A stretch of 64,000 nt of DNA, taken from NCBI RefSeq assembly GCF_001641695.1, contig NZ_LSEF01000123.1, forward strand, positions 1 through 64,000, read 5' to 3'. The position numbers were made by a program, and so were the translations under genes. The notes under the pieces were generated by a model. That model was given only the letters and a program-made list of their open reading frames with translations, did no database searches and had not been told where the DNA came from. Of this stretch, positions 44,391 through 52,071 are shown piece after piece (position 1 is the stretch's first letter; each line of letters starts with the position of its first letter). This stretch comes from Bradyrhizobium neotropicale (GTDB taxonomy: Bacteria; Pseudomonadota; Alphaproteobacteria; Rhizobiales; Xanthobacteraceae).

Positions 44391-44412
44391 ATATCGGATA
44401 GTTCTATTGGTG
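44391..44412 (+). promoter_or_regulatory. Putative operator/promoter element (site E) upstream of the second MFS gene
   Basis: ATATCGGATAGTTCTATTGG contains two overlapping inverted repeats, TATC-G-GATA and ATAG-TT-CTAT. It lies 97 bases before the MFS start in the divergent MFS/HMG-lyase gap and resembles sites A (10133) and 21123, and more loosely C and D. Confidence 0.5.
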
Positions 44413-44508
44413 CTGCCGGAGCCTCTTCGGCATCCTGCCTCCCCAACAAGCAAGATGCCAATCTTGCGATCTCGGCCTCAAAGCAGGCCTCGAACGGGAG
44501 GACGGGAC

Positions 44509-45930
44509 ATGGTCGTGATGACCACCATGGCGGCTGACGCCGAGGTGCACGTGGACTCCGGCAGGGGGACCATCGAAGACATCGCCGGCCGCATGGAGCG
44601 GCTTCCGATGTGCCGCCATCTCTGGCGTCTGGTCGTCCTGATTTCGCTAGGCGGCTTCTTTGAGCTCTATGATCTCTTCTTCACGGGCTACATCGCTCCT
44701 GGACTGACGAGGAGCGGCCTGCTTGCAACGACGACGGCCAACTTCTTCGGCTTTCAGGGGATAGGCGCGTTCGTCGCCGTGACGTTCATTGGCCTGTTCA
44801 TCGGCACGTTCTTTCTCGGCTTCATCCCGGACAAGCTCGGCCGGCGCTTCGTGTTCACCTGGGCACTGGTCATCTATACCGCAGCGACCGTGATCATGGC
44901 CTTTCAGACCACCACGGAAGGCCTGCTGCTCTGGCGCCTGCTCGCCGGAATCGGGCTGGGCGTCGAGGCGATCACCATCGATGCCTATATCACCGAACTC
45001 GTTTCGCGCCGCATGCGCGGACGGGCTTTTGCGCTCAACCAGACGATCATGTTCCTCGCGCAGCCGGCGGTCGCGCTGATGGCGTGGTGGCTGGTGCCGC
45101 AATCGCCGCTTGGCTTCGACGGTTGGCGCTGGGTCATCTGCATCGCGGCGTTCGGCGCGGTGATCGTCTGGTTCATCCGTCGCGCCGTTCCGGAAAGCCC
45201 CTTCTGGTTGTCGCAGAGGGGCCGGATCGCAGAGGCGGACGAGGTCCTTTCCGCGATCGAGGCCCGGGTCGAAAAGCAAATCGGCAGCAAACTGGCAGCG
45301 GCGAAACCGATGTTCATTCCCCGGTCCTCGACGACAGCGGCCCTGCCCGACCTCTGGCGCACTCCGTATCTTCCAATCGTCGTGACGCTTATCATATTCA
45401 ACATCTGCCAAGCGTTCGGGTATTACGGTTTTTCGAGCTGGGCACCCACGCTCCTGATCGAGAAGGGCATTACGATCACCAAGAGCCTCGAATACTCCTT
45501 CGTCATCGCGTTTGCCGCGCCGCTCGCCCCGCTCATTGCGATGAGCTACGCGGACAAGGTGGAACGCAAATGGATCATCGTGACCACCGCTTTCATCATC
45601 GCATGCGCCGGGTACGGCTTTGCCGAATTCGTACAGCCTGCGGCCATCATCGCTTGCGGTCTTGCGATCACGTTTGCGAACACGACGCTGTCGTTTGCGT
45701 ACCATGCCTATCAAACGGAAGTCTTTCCGGCGCGCATCCGCGCACAGGCCGCAGGCATCGTCTATTCCGCAAGTCGGGTCGGCGCGATGTTCTCGGGCTT
45801 CATCGTCGCTTTCGTGCTGCGCAATTCCGGCGTCTCAGGCGTCTTTGCGACAATCACGACGGCGATGGTAATCGTCATGCTGGTGATCGGCATTTTCGGG
45901 CCCAGGACCCGCGATCGGGTCGCCGCCTGA
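44509..45930 (+). CDS. MFS transporter, paralog of the transporter at 22219
   Basis: A 473-residue permease of 12 helices: LWRLVVLISLGGFFELYDLF in helix 1, FLGFIPDKLGRRFVFTWALV in loop 2, WRLLAGIGLGVEAITIDAYI, and VPESPFWLSQRGRIAEADEV before the middle loop. GGGAGGACGGGAC precedes the ATG at 44509; upstream in-frame ATGs lie before the operator-like site and are unlikely. It is divergent from the second HMG-lyase/CaiB pair and presumably imports the acid those enzymes use. Confidence 0.9.
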   Translation: MVVMTTMAADAEVHVDSGRGTIEDIAGRMERLPMCRHLWRLVVLISLGGFFELYDLFFTGYIAPGLTRSGLLATTTANFFGFQGIGAFVAVTFIGLFIGTFFLGFIPDKLGRRFVFTWALVIYTAATVIMAFQTTTEGLLLWRLLAGIGLGVEAITIDAYITELVSRRMRGRAFALNQTIMFLAQPAVALMAWWLVPQSPLGFDGWRWVICIAAFGAVIVWFIRRAVPESPFWLSQRGRIAEADEVLSAIEARVEKQIGSKLAAAKPMFIPRSSTTAALPDLWRTPYLPIVVTLIIFNICQAFGYYGFSSWAPTLLIEKGITITKSLEYSFVIAFAAPLAPLIAMSYADKVERKWIIVTTAFIIACAGYGFAEFVQPAAIIACGLAITFANTTLSFAYHAYQTEVFPARIRAQAAGIVYSASRVGAMFSGFIVAFVLRNSGVSGVFATITTAMVIVMLVIGIFGPRTRDRVAA

Positions 45931-46040
45931 CCAGGCCGGGAACCGCGAGCCGGCATCGCGTCGATAGAACGACGCGCGGTGCCAGCCGTTGAATGAGCCC
46001 GCCGCAAGCCCGAAGTTATCTTGTTCTGACCACCCGACCT

Positions 46041-46925
46041 TTAGCCCATTCGTTCCGCCGCATACGATCCCGGCGAGGCCGGAAAGACGACCGTCTTATC
46101 GTCGTTGACGAGCACACGGCGATGGATGTGCGCGTGGACGGCGCGGGCGAGAACCTGGCTTTCGACGTCCCTTCCCAGGCTAACGTAGTCTTCTGGGCTT
46201 TGCGCATGCGTGACTCGAATCGTGTCTTGCTCGATGATCGGTCCCTCATCCAGGTCGGCCGTCACGTAGTGGGACGTCGCCCCGATGATCTTCACGCCCC
46301 TCTCAAAGGCCTGCTTGTATGGGTTCGCGCCCTTGAAAGAAGGCAGGAACGAGTGGTGGATGTTGATTATCCGACCGGACATCTTCTTGCACATCTCATC
46401 GGACAGAATCTGCATGTAGCGCGCCAAGATGATGAGTTCGGCCCCGGCCTCCTCGACGATGCGCATCTGCTGAGCTTCGGCGTCTGGCTTGTTTTCCTTT
46501 GTCACACGGACGTAGTGGAAGGGAATGTCGTGGTTTACAACGAGCTTTTGGTAATCGAGATGATTCGAAATCACCGCGACGATGTCTATCGGGAGCGCGC
46601 TGATTCGCCAGCGGTACAGAAGGTCGTTCAGGCAATGGCCGAAGCGCGACACCATGATAACGACCTTCATCCGTTTCGACGCGTCGTGAATGGCCCACTT
46701 CATGTCGAACTGCTCGGCGACCGTCGGAAAGCCCTCGCGCAAAGTCGATAGCTTCGCGCCTTCCTGTGAGAGGAAGCTCACCCGCATGAAGAAGCGGTCC
46801 GTCTGCGCGTCGTCGAATTGCGAGCTGTCCGTTATGTTGCAACCGTTCTGCGCAAGAAACGTCGAGATCGCGGCAACGATCCCGCGCCTTGCCGGGCATG
46901 TAACGGTGAGGAGAAAACTGGCCAT
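46041..46925 (-). CDS. purU: Formyltetrahydrofolate deformylase
   Basis: A 294-residue PurU. An N-terminal ACT domain (MASFLLTVTCPARRGIVAAI, STFLAQNGCNITDSSQFDDA) is followed by a formyltransferase-like catalytic domain with VVIMVSRFGHCLNDLLYRWR, INIHHSFLPSFKGANPYKQA and GATSHYVTADLDEGPIIEQD, which hold the Asn/His/Asp active site. It hydrolyses 10-formyl-THF to formate and THF. The ATG at 46925 matches family N-termini; a GTG at 46979 directly after the folD stop would add 18 residues. Together with folD upstream and sarcosine oxidase further up, it completes disposal of methyl groups as formate. Confidence 0.95.
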   Translation of the reverse strand: MASFLLTVTCPARRGIVAAISTFLAQNGCNITDSSQFDDAQTDRFFMRVSFLSQEGAKLSTLREGFPTVAEQFDMKWAIHDASKRMKVVIMVSRFGHCLNDLLYRWRISALPIDIVAVISNHLDYQKLVVNHDIPFHYVRVTKENKPDAEAQQMRIVEEAGAELIILARYMQILSDEMCKKMSGRIINIHHSFLPSFKGANPYKQAFERGVKIIGATSHYVTADLDEGPIIEQDTIRVTHAQSPEDYVSLGRDVESQVLARAVHAHIHRRVLVNDDKTVVFPASPGSYAAERMG

Positions 46926-46979
46926 GAAGAGAACTCGAAGGGTTGCGGCTGTCGCCGGATGGTGAAGCGCTTGCGGCAC

Positions 46980-47870
46980 TCAGGCCGTCAAGCCGACGGG
47001 TTCGGGGAGGTTTCTGGCTCGATGCGCCGCGGTCAGGGTGTTGACGAGCAGACACGCGATGGTCATGGGGCCGACGCCGCCCGGAACAGGCGTGATCGCG
47101 CCGGCGACGGAAGTCGCCTCGCCGAAGTCGACGTCGCCGACGAGACGGAACTTTCCGTCGCGTTCGACGCGATTGATGCCGACGTCGATTACGGAAGCTC
47201 CGGGCTTTATCCAATCGCCGCGGATCATTTCGGGCCGGCCGACTGCGGCGACGAGGATGTCGGCTCGCCGACATACCGACGGGAGGTCGCGCGTTCGGCT
47301 GTGCGCAACGGTGACCGTGCAATTCGCTGCGATTAGAAGCTGCGCCAGCGGCTTCCCGACGATGTTCGACCGTCCCACGATCACGGCCTCGAGGCCCGAA
47401 AGGTCGCCGTGGACCTCCTTGAGCATCATCATGCAGCCGAGGGGCGTACACGGCACCAAAGCCCGCTGTCCGGTCCCCAGAAGTCCAACGTTCGAGATGT
47501 GGAAGCCGTCGACGTCCTTGTGCGGTGCGATCGCGTTGATGACACGATCCGAATTCATGTGAGGCGGGAGGGGCAACTGAACCAGTATGCCATCAACGGC
47601 CGCGTCAAGATTGAGCTTCGCGATCAGCGCCAGCAATTCGTCCTCGGACGCATCGGCGGACAGGCGATGCTCGAACGAGTTCATTCCGACTTCGCGGGTC
47701 TGGCTGCTCTTGTTGCGTACATAGACTCGAGAAGCGGGATCTTCGCCCACGAGCACGACGGCCAGGCCGCAGACGACGCCGTGATCATCGCGAAGCCTCG
47801 CAGCGATCTCGGCCGCCCGGCGGCGGATCTGGGCCGCGGCGGCTTTTCCATCGATAATTCCACGTCTCAT
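46980..47870 (-). CDS. folD: Bifunctional methylene-THF dehydrogenase/methenyl-THF cyclohydrolase
   Basis: A 296-residue FolD. It has LAVVLVGEDPASRVYVRNKS with the Tyr and catalytic Lys, VDGILVQLPLPPHMNSDRVI, VPCTPLGCMMMLKE, VIVGRSNIVGKPLAQLLIAA as the NADP loop, and ITPVPGGVGPMTIACLL. It interconverts 5,10-methylene-THF and 10-formyl-THF. The ATG at 47870 follows GGAGCAGC. Placement beside purU and downstream of an ABC/hydantoinase operon suggests an accessory copy dedicated to catabolic C1 units. Confidence 0.95.
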   Translation of the reverse strand: MRRGIIDGKAAAAQIRRRAAEIAARLRDDHGVVCGLAVVLVGEDPASRVYVRNKSSQTREVGMNSFEHRLSADASEDELLALIAKLNLDAAVDGILVQLPLPPHMNSDRVINAIAPHKDVDGFHISNVGLLGTGQRALVPCTPLGCMMMLKEVHGDLSGLEAVIVGRSNIVGKPLAQLLIAANCTVTVAHSRTRDLPSVCRRADILVAAVGRPEMIRGDWIKPGASVIDVGINRVERDGKFRLVGDVDFGEATSVAGAITPVPGGVGPMTIACLLVNTLTAAHRARNLPEPVGLTA

Positions 47871-47912
47871 TACGCTGCTCCGATTATCTTGAACGAATGT
47901 CTGCCGCGATAA

Positions 47913-48104
47913 TGCATATGGTTCACCCTTTCGCCTCACATCGATGAGGCCGTTCTCCAAGCGCTCTGGCCGTGCTTCCAACGCGCTTTGGCCCTCGCGG
48001 GCGCCAATGACGACAGCCGCTTCAATGCGCTGTCGATCTGGAAACCTCTTTACGGGCCGGGCTATTCCGCGCTGCTGTCTCGTATCGGCCCTGCACTCCG
48101 ATGA
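47913..48104 (+). other. Unassigned coding-like fragment
   Basis: Within the 234-base gap between folD and the permease gene the plus strand is open from 47913 to a TGA at 48102-48104 and has an ordinary protein-like composition (SPHIDEAVLQALWPCFQRAL, DDSRFNALSIWKPLYGPGYS, ALLSRIGPALR). There is no credible start codon upstream, so it looks like the 3' remnant of a gene. I do not recognise the family. It ends exactly next to the permease stop codon on the other strand. Confidence 0.35.
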
Positions 48105-48899
48105 TCACTTTGAGACGGCCTTTCCGAGCCCGATGGCCCGCTCCACGATGAGCACGATGCCGAGCGTGCCGAGCACCAGGAGCGCCGAAACGGCGGCGAC
48201 GAGCGGATCGGTCCAGCTCTCCACGTAATGGTAGAGCGAGACGGGGAGCAGTTTGAGCTGCGTCCCCGCGATGAACAGCGAAATCACGACTTCATCGAAC
48301 GAAACGATGAAGGCTAGCGCTGCGGACGCGACGAGTGCAGGCGTCATGAGCGGCAGAGTGATCTGACGAAAGACCTGCCACGGCGCCGCGCCGAGCGTTC
48401 CAGCGGCATCTTCGACGAATGAGGGCATGGTACCGAGGCCCGTCATCAGCACTCTCAAGGCATAAGGCAGCGTAATGACCAGATGCGCAATGACGACCCC
48501 GGGCCAACTGCTCACCAGGCCGTATCCGGCGAATATGACGAGGATGGCGAGGCCCAGGACGATGCTTGGAAGCAGGAGCGGCGCGGTGAACAGGGAAATC
48601 AAGGCGTCTTGCCCCCGAAAACTCCATCGCGTCAACGCCACAGCCGCAGGCATCGCGACTACGAGCGTTATGACGGTCACGCAAGCCGCGATCAGCAGGC
48701 TGTTCCGAAAAGCCGTCACCATCTCTTCGTTGTGAAGAAGAGCGACGTACCACCTGGCACTCCAGGCCGATGGTGGCCAGGCGACATAGGCGTCGGCGGA
48801 GAATGATATGGGGAATACGAGGATGACCGGCGCAAGCAGAAACATCAGTATCAAAATGATGCTCAGTGCGTGAACACCTCTCGCGATCTTTGGCAGCAC
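48105..48899 (-). CDS. Polyamine-type ABC transporter permease (PotC-like)
   Basis: A 264-residue inner-membrane permease with six predicted helices and the coupling motif VEDAAGTLGAAPWQVFRQIT-LP. The PotC-like character is seen in FPISFSADAYVAWPPSAWSA near the N-terminus and FDEVVISLFIAGTQLKLLPV near the end. The GTG at 48897-48899, with AGGGGG upstream, starts 11 bases after the first permease gene; the longer open frame upstream runs through that gene in the wrong frame and is spurious. It pairs with the PotB-like gene. Confidence 0.9.
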   Translation of the reverse strand: MLPKIARGVHALSIILILMFLLAPVILVFPISFSADAYVAWPPSAWSARWYVALLHNEEMVTAFRNSLLIAACVTVITLVVAMPAAVALTRWSFRGQDALISLFTAPLLLPSIVLGLAILVIFAGYGLVSSWPGVVIAHLVITLPYALRVLMTGLGTMPSFVEDAAGTLGAAPWQVFRQITLPLMTPALVASAALAFIVSFDEVVISLFIAGTQLKLLPVSLYHYVESWTDPLVAAVSALLVLGTLGIVLIVERAIGLGKAVSK

Positions 48900-48910
48900 G
48901 ACCGAGCCCC

Positions 48911-49777
48911 CTACTCTACGATCTTGGAAAGTTGGCCGTAGAACAGCAGGGCTGTTCCGAACACGATCAGAATCAGGACGGACAAGCACGCGGCAACCGG
49001 CCAGTTCAACGTGACGATGGCTTGGTCGTAGATCTCGGTCGCCAGCAGCGCGACCCGCCCGCCTCCCAGCATCTTGGGCGTAATGAAGCTGCTCACCGCG
49101 AGCACGAAGCATAGAAGGCACCCGAGCAGAATTCCCGGCATGCTGAGCGGGAGAACGATCCGGCGGAATACGGTAAAAGGGCCGGCTCCAAGCGTCTCCG
49201 CGGCCTGCTCCAGCGTCGCATCCAGCTTTCCGAACCCGGAGAGGAGCGACAGTATCATGTAGGGCATGAGGATTTCGGTCATGCCGATGATGACGCCCAG
49301 CTGATTGTTGATCAATCGCGGCGGCGTCAGGTTGAACGAACGCAACATAGCCGGCAGGAAGCCCTGGTCGCCGAGGATCACCATCCAACCGTAGGTACGT
49401 ACCACGGCCGAGATCAACAGCGGCGAGATGCAGAGCACGATGAGAAGCGCCTTGGCCCTTGTCGCACGGCTGACGAACAATGCGAGAGGATAGGAAAGCA
49501 CCAGCGCGACGAGCGTGATCAGCGCCCCGATCCAGACCGTTCGCCACAACATCGACCAGTAGTATGCGTCCGAGATCAGTGAACTCCAGGTCGAGAGATT
49601 AAAACCCTCGATCATCGCTCCCGTAGCCGCCGCACTGCGGAACGACATGGCTGCGAGATTCGCCACGGGCGCGACGAAGACCAGGATGTTCACGAGAACG
49701 ATCGGGAGCAGGAGGGCGGACAGCAGCGATCTCCCTCCGCGCTTTGCGTCGTTCGCTTCGAGCGCGGAAACGGTCAT
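48911..49777 (-). CDS. Polyamine-type ABC transporter permease (PotB-like)
   Basis: A 288-residue permease. It has LLPIVLVNILVFVAPVANLA as helix 1, ARAKALLIVL-type central helices, LISAVVRTYGWMVILGDQGF (typical of PotB), and the coupling loop EQAAETLGAGPFTVFRRIVL. The ATG at 49775-49777 overlaps the ATPase TGA (ATGA). Together with the PotC-like permease it forms the membrane channel of the importer. Confidence 0.92.
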   Translation of the reverse strand: MTVSALEANDAKRGGRSLLSALLLPIVLVNILVFVAPVANLAAMSFRSAAATGAMIEGFNLSTWSSLISDAYYWSMLWRTVWIGALITLVALVLSYPLALFVSRATRAKALLIVLCISPLLISAVVRTYGWMVILGDQGFLPAMLRSFNLTPPRLINNQLGVIIGMTEILMPYMILSLLSGFGKLDATLEQAAETLGAGPFTVFRRIVLPLSMPGILLGCLLCFVLAVSSFITPKMLGGGRVALLATEIYDQAIVTLNWPVAACLSVLILIVFGTALLFYGQLSKIVE

Positions 49778-50937
49778 CCGGTCGCCTCCGAGGAGAAGGA
49801 GAGCGTGTCGCGCGTTTTCCATCGCAGCGCGACGGAATCGCCGGGCTGAAAGGGATCCGTCGCTGAGCTCGTGGCCTTTTCGACCTGCAACAGACCGCCT
49901 GCCGTCGCGACCGCATATTGGAGCGTATCCCCGACGTAGGTGATGTGCCGGATGGTTCCGGCGACCATGTTCTCTTCCGGCGATCCCGCGCCTGGCTCGC
50001 CGGCCGCTGCCAGATCGATGCGATGAGGGCGGATCATGATGAGGACGCGCCCTGTACCACCGTTCGCGTTTGCTCGGATGAGAGAATCGCCCACTGCGAT
50101 GGCGCCATCGTTACGCCATTGTCCTTCCAGTCGGTTGATGCGCCCGACGAACTCCGCCACCATCGGCGTGGCCGGCCTCTCATAGATATCGAGGGGAGTT
50201 CCGATCTGCTCCAGCTTGCCGCGGTTCATCACGACGATCCGGTCGCAGATTGCCATGGCTTCCGTCTGATCGTGCGTGACGAAGACGGTGGTCATCCGCA
50301 AGCGCTGCTGTATCTCCCGGATCTCGTTGCGCATGTTGTCACGCAACTTCGCATCGAGATTCGAGAGAGGCTCGTCCAGCAGCAGAATATCGGGTTCCAC
50401 CACCAGCGCGCGGGCGAGCGCGACCCGCTGTTGCTGGCCGCCCGAAAGTTCGCGCGGCTTGCGATCCGCTACGCCGTCCAGGCGAACCATCGCGAGCGCC
50501 GATGCAACCCGCGTTGCGATATCAGGCTTTCTCACCTTGCGCATTTGCAAGCCGAACGCGACGTTCTCCGCGATGGTCATATGCGGGAACAGCGCGTACG
50601 ACTGGAACATCACCCCCATGTTGCGTCGGTAGGTCGGCAGGTGGGTGACGTCCTGACCGCCGACCCTGATCGTACCTGACGTCGCCTGGACGAGGCCGCT
50701 GATCATCCGAAGGGTCGTGGTCTTGCCGCAACCCGACGGTCCCAAAAGGCCGAGCAACTCGCCCTGCCCAAGCGAGAAAGACAAATCGGCCACCGACGGC
50801 GCGAAGCTGCCGTACCGCTTCTCCAAGGCTTCAACCTCTAGATACAATGTCTTTCCGTCGCCTGCGCGACGCCCCTGCGGTGGATGCCGATTTTGGAACG
50901 AGATGCCTAGCTGCGGCTGATCACGTTCCTGCGCCAT
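49774..50937 (-). CDS. Polyamine-type ABC transporter ATP-binding protein (PotA-like)
   Basis: A roughly 387-residue ABC ATPase: Walker A GLLGPSGCGKTT, Q-loop MFQSYALFPHMT, signature LSGGQQQRVALARAL, Walker B DILLLDEPLSNLD and H-loop FVTHDQTEAM, then a C-terminal TOBE regulatory domain with RPHRIDLAAAGEP. The ATG at 50937 overlaps the binding-protein gene by 31 bases. A TTG at 50847 would start at LYLEVEALEKRYGSF and match family N-termini better, so the real protein may be 30 residues shorter. It energises the two permeases downstream. Confidence 0.92.
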   Translation of the reverse strand: MAQERDQPQLGISFQNRHPPQGRRAGDGKTLYLEVEALEKRYGSFAPSVADLSFSLGQGELLGLLGPSGCGKTTTLRMISGLVQATSGTIRVGGQDVTHLPTYRRNMGVMFQSYALFPHMTIAENVAFGLQMRKVRKPDIATRVASALAMVRLDGVADRKPRELSGGQQQRVALARALVVEPDILLLDEPLSNLDAKLRDNMRNEIREIQQRLRMTTVFVTHDQTEAMAICDRIVVMNRGKLEQIGTPLDIYERPATPMVAEFVGRINRLEGQWRNDGAIAVGDSLIRANANGGTGRVLIMIRPHRIDLAAAGEPGAGSPEENMVAGTIRHITYVGDTLQYAVATAGGLLQVEKATSSATDPFQPGDSVALRWKTRDTLSFSSEATG

Positions 50938-51968
50938 TGCTCGGTGATCTTGTCCCTGAACTTGGCGACCTCGATCCAATCCACGTCGATCATTCGAGCC
51001 ATCCGCTCCGGCGTGGTAGCGGTCCGTTTCCGCGCGTCCTCGGAAATCGACGCGTTCTTGTTCGTTGGAACGTAGGAGAGTTCTTCAGTGAACCTCGATT
51101 GCGCTTCCCCGCTCAACGCGTATGACATGAACTGGAGGGCCGCCTCGGGCTGCTTGGATCCGTTGACGAGATTGATGGTGTTGATCTGGGAGATCGAACC
51201 TTCCTCGGGCATCACCGCCGCCATGCGATCCGGATTCTGCTTCGAAATGGTCTGCGCGCGCGCATTGTATCCGACACCGAGATCGACGACGCCGTTCGCC
51301 ACTGCTGCATAGGGATTGGGCTTTGGATCCCAGGTCTGCACGAGCGGAGCCATCTCGGCCAGCAATTGAATCCCCTTGTCGATCGACTGGCGATAGTCAC
51401 CACCTCCGGCCAGCTTGTTGGCAATCAGCGTCAGTCCAACCCCCACCAGGTTCGGAGGAGCATCGATTGCGATGCGACCCGCATGCTTCTTGTCCCAAAG
51501 CTCCTTCCATGATGTCGGCGGCGATGGAAACTTGCCGGGGGCATACATCAGGACGAGCGCGTCGAACGTCACGGCGGGACCAGGCACTCCCTGGATCAGG
51601 GCCGCGGGAACCAACTCCTTCATCACCGGAAGCTGTTCCGCGGTCACGGGCTTGTAGATGTTTTCGTCTCCGCCGGCCTTGGCGACCACCACGTCCATGA
51701 TGCAGACGTCGATTTGAGGCGCCGCCTTCTGCGCTCGGAGCATCCCGAGGTTTTGGGCAGACGTCGGCATTCCCATGTAGTCCACGCGGATGCCGGGATT
51801 TGCCTTCATGAAGGGCTCGATGACGGTTCGCTTGTAGATATCTTCGAAGATATCGCTATAGGCGGCGACCGTGATCTTCCTTTCCTGAGCACTTGCCTTG
51901 CTGAGCCACGGCGCGGCTACACCCAGGGCGCCAAGAGCCAGAACCTTGCGTCGCGTCAAATTCGGCAT
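50907..51968 (-). CDS. Polyamine-type ABC transporter substrate-binding protein (PotD/extracellular family 1-like)
   Basis: A 353-residue exported protein with a twin-arginine signal (MPNLTRRKVLALGALGVAAP, cleavage near ASA-Q). The mature part has KITVAAYSDIFEDIYKRTVI, IRVDYMGMPTSAQNLGMLRA, PPTSWKELWDKKHAGRIAID and SQINTINLVNGSKQPEAALQ, typical of the spermidine/putrescine-iron-thiamine binding group. AGGAG before the ATG at 51968 sets the start. The acidic polyamine-binding residues cannot be verified, so the ligand may be another cationic or N-methylated compound, which would suit the surrounding hydantoinase and sarcosine oxidase genes. Confidence 0.9.
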   Translation of the reverse strand: MPNLTRRKVLALGALGVAAPWLSKASAQERKITVAAYSDIFEDIYKRTVIEPFMKANPGIRVDYMGMPTSAQNLGMLRAQKAAPQIDVCIMDVVVAKAGGDENIYKPVTAEQLPVMKELVPAALIQGVPGPAVTFDALVLMYAPGKFPSPPTSWKELWDKKHAGRIAIDAPPNLVGVGLTLIANKLAGGGDYRQSIDKGIQLLAEMAPLVQTWDPKPNPYAAVANGVVDLGVGYNARAQTISKQNPDRMAAVMPEEGSISQINTINLVNGSKQPEAALQFMSYALSGEAQSRFTEELSYVPTNKNASISEDARKRTATTPERMARMIDVDWIEVAKFRDKITEQWRRNVISRS

Positions 51969-52071
51969 GGAATTCTCCTGTCTCACGTTGAACAATGTAT
52001 GGTCACGCCCGTCTTCGGGGTCTTGTATCTCGCGCTGCCCAGACACCTCCGGACAGGTCTCCTGCTCGCGC

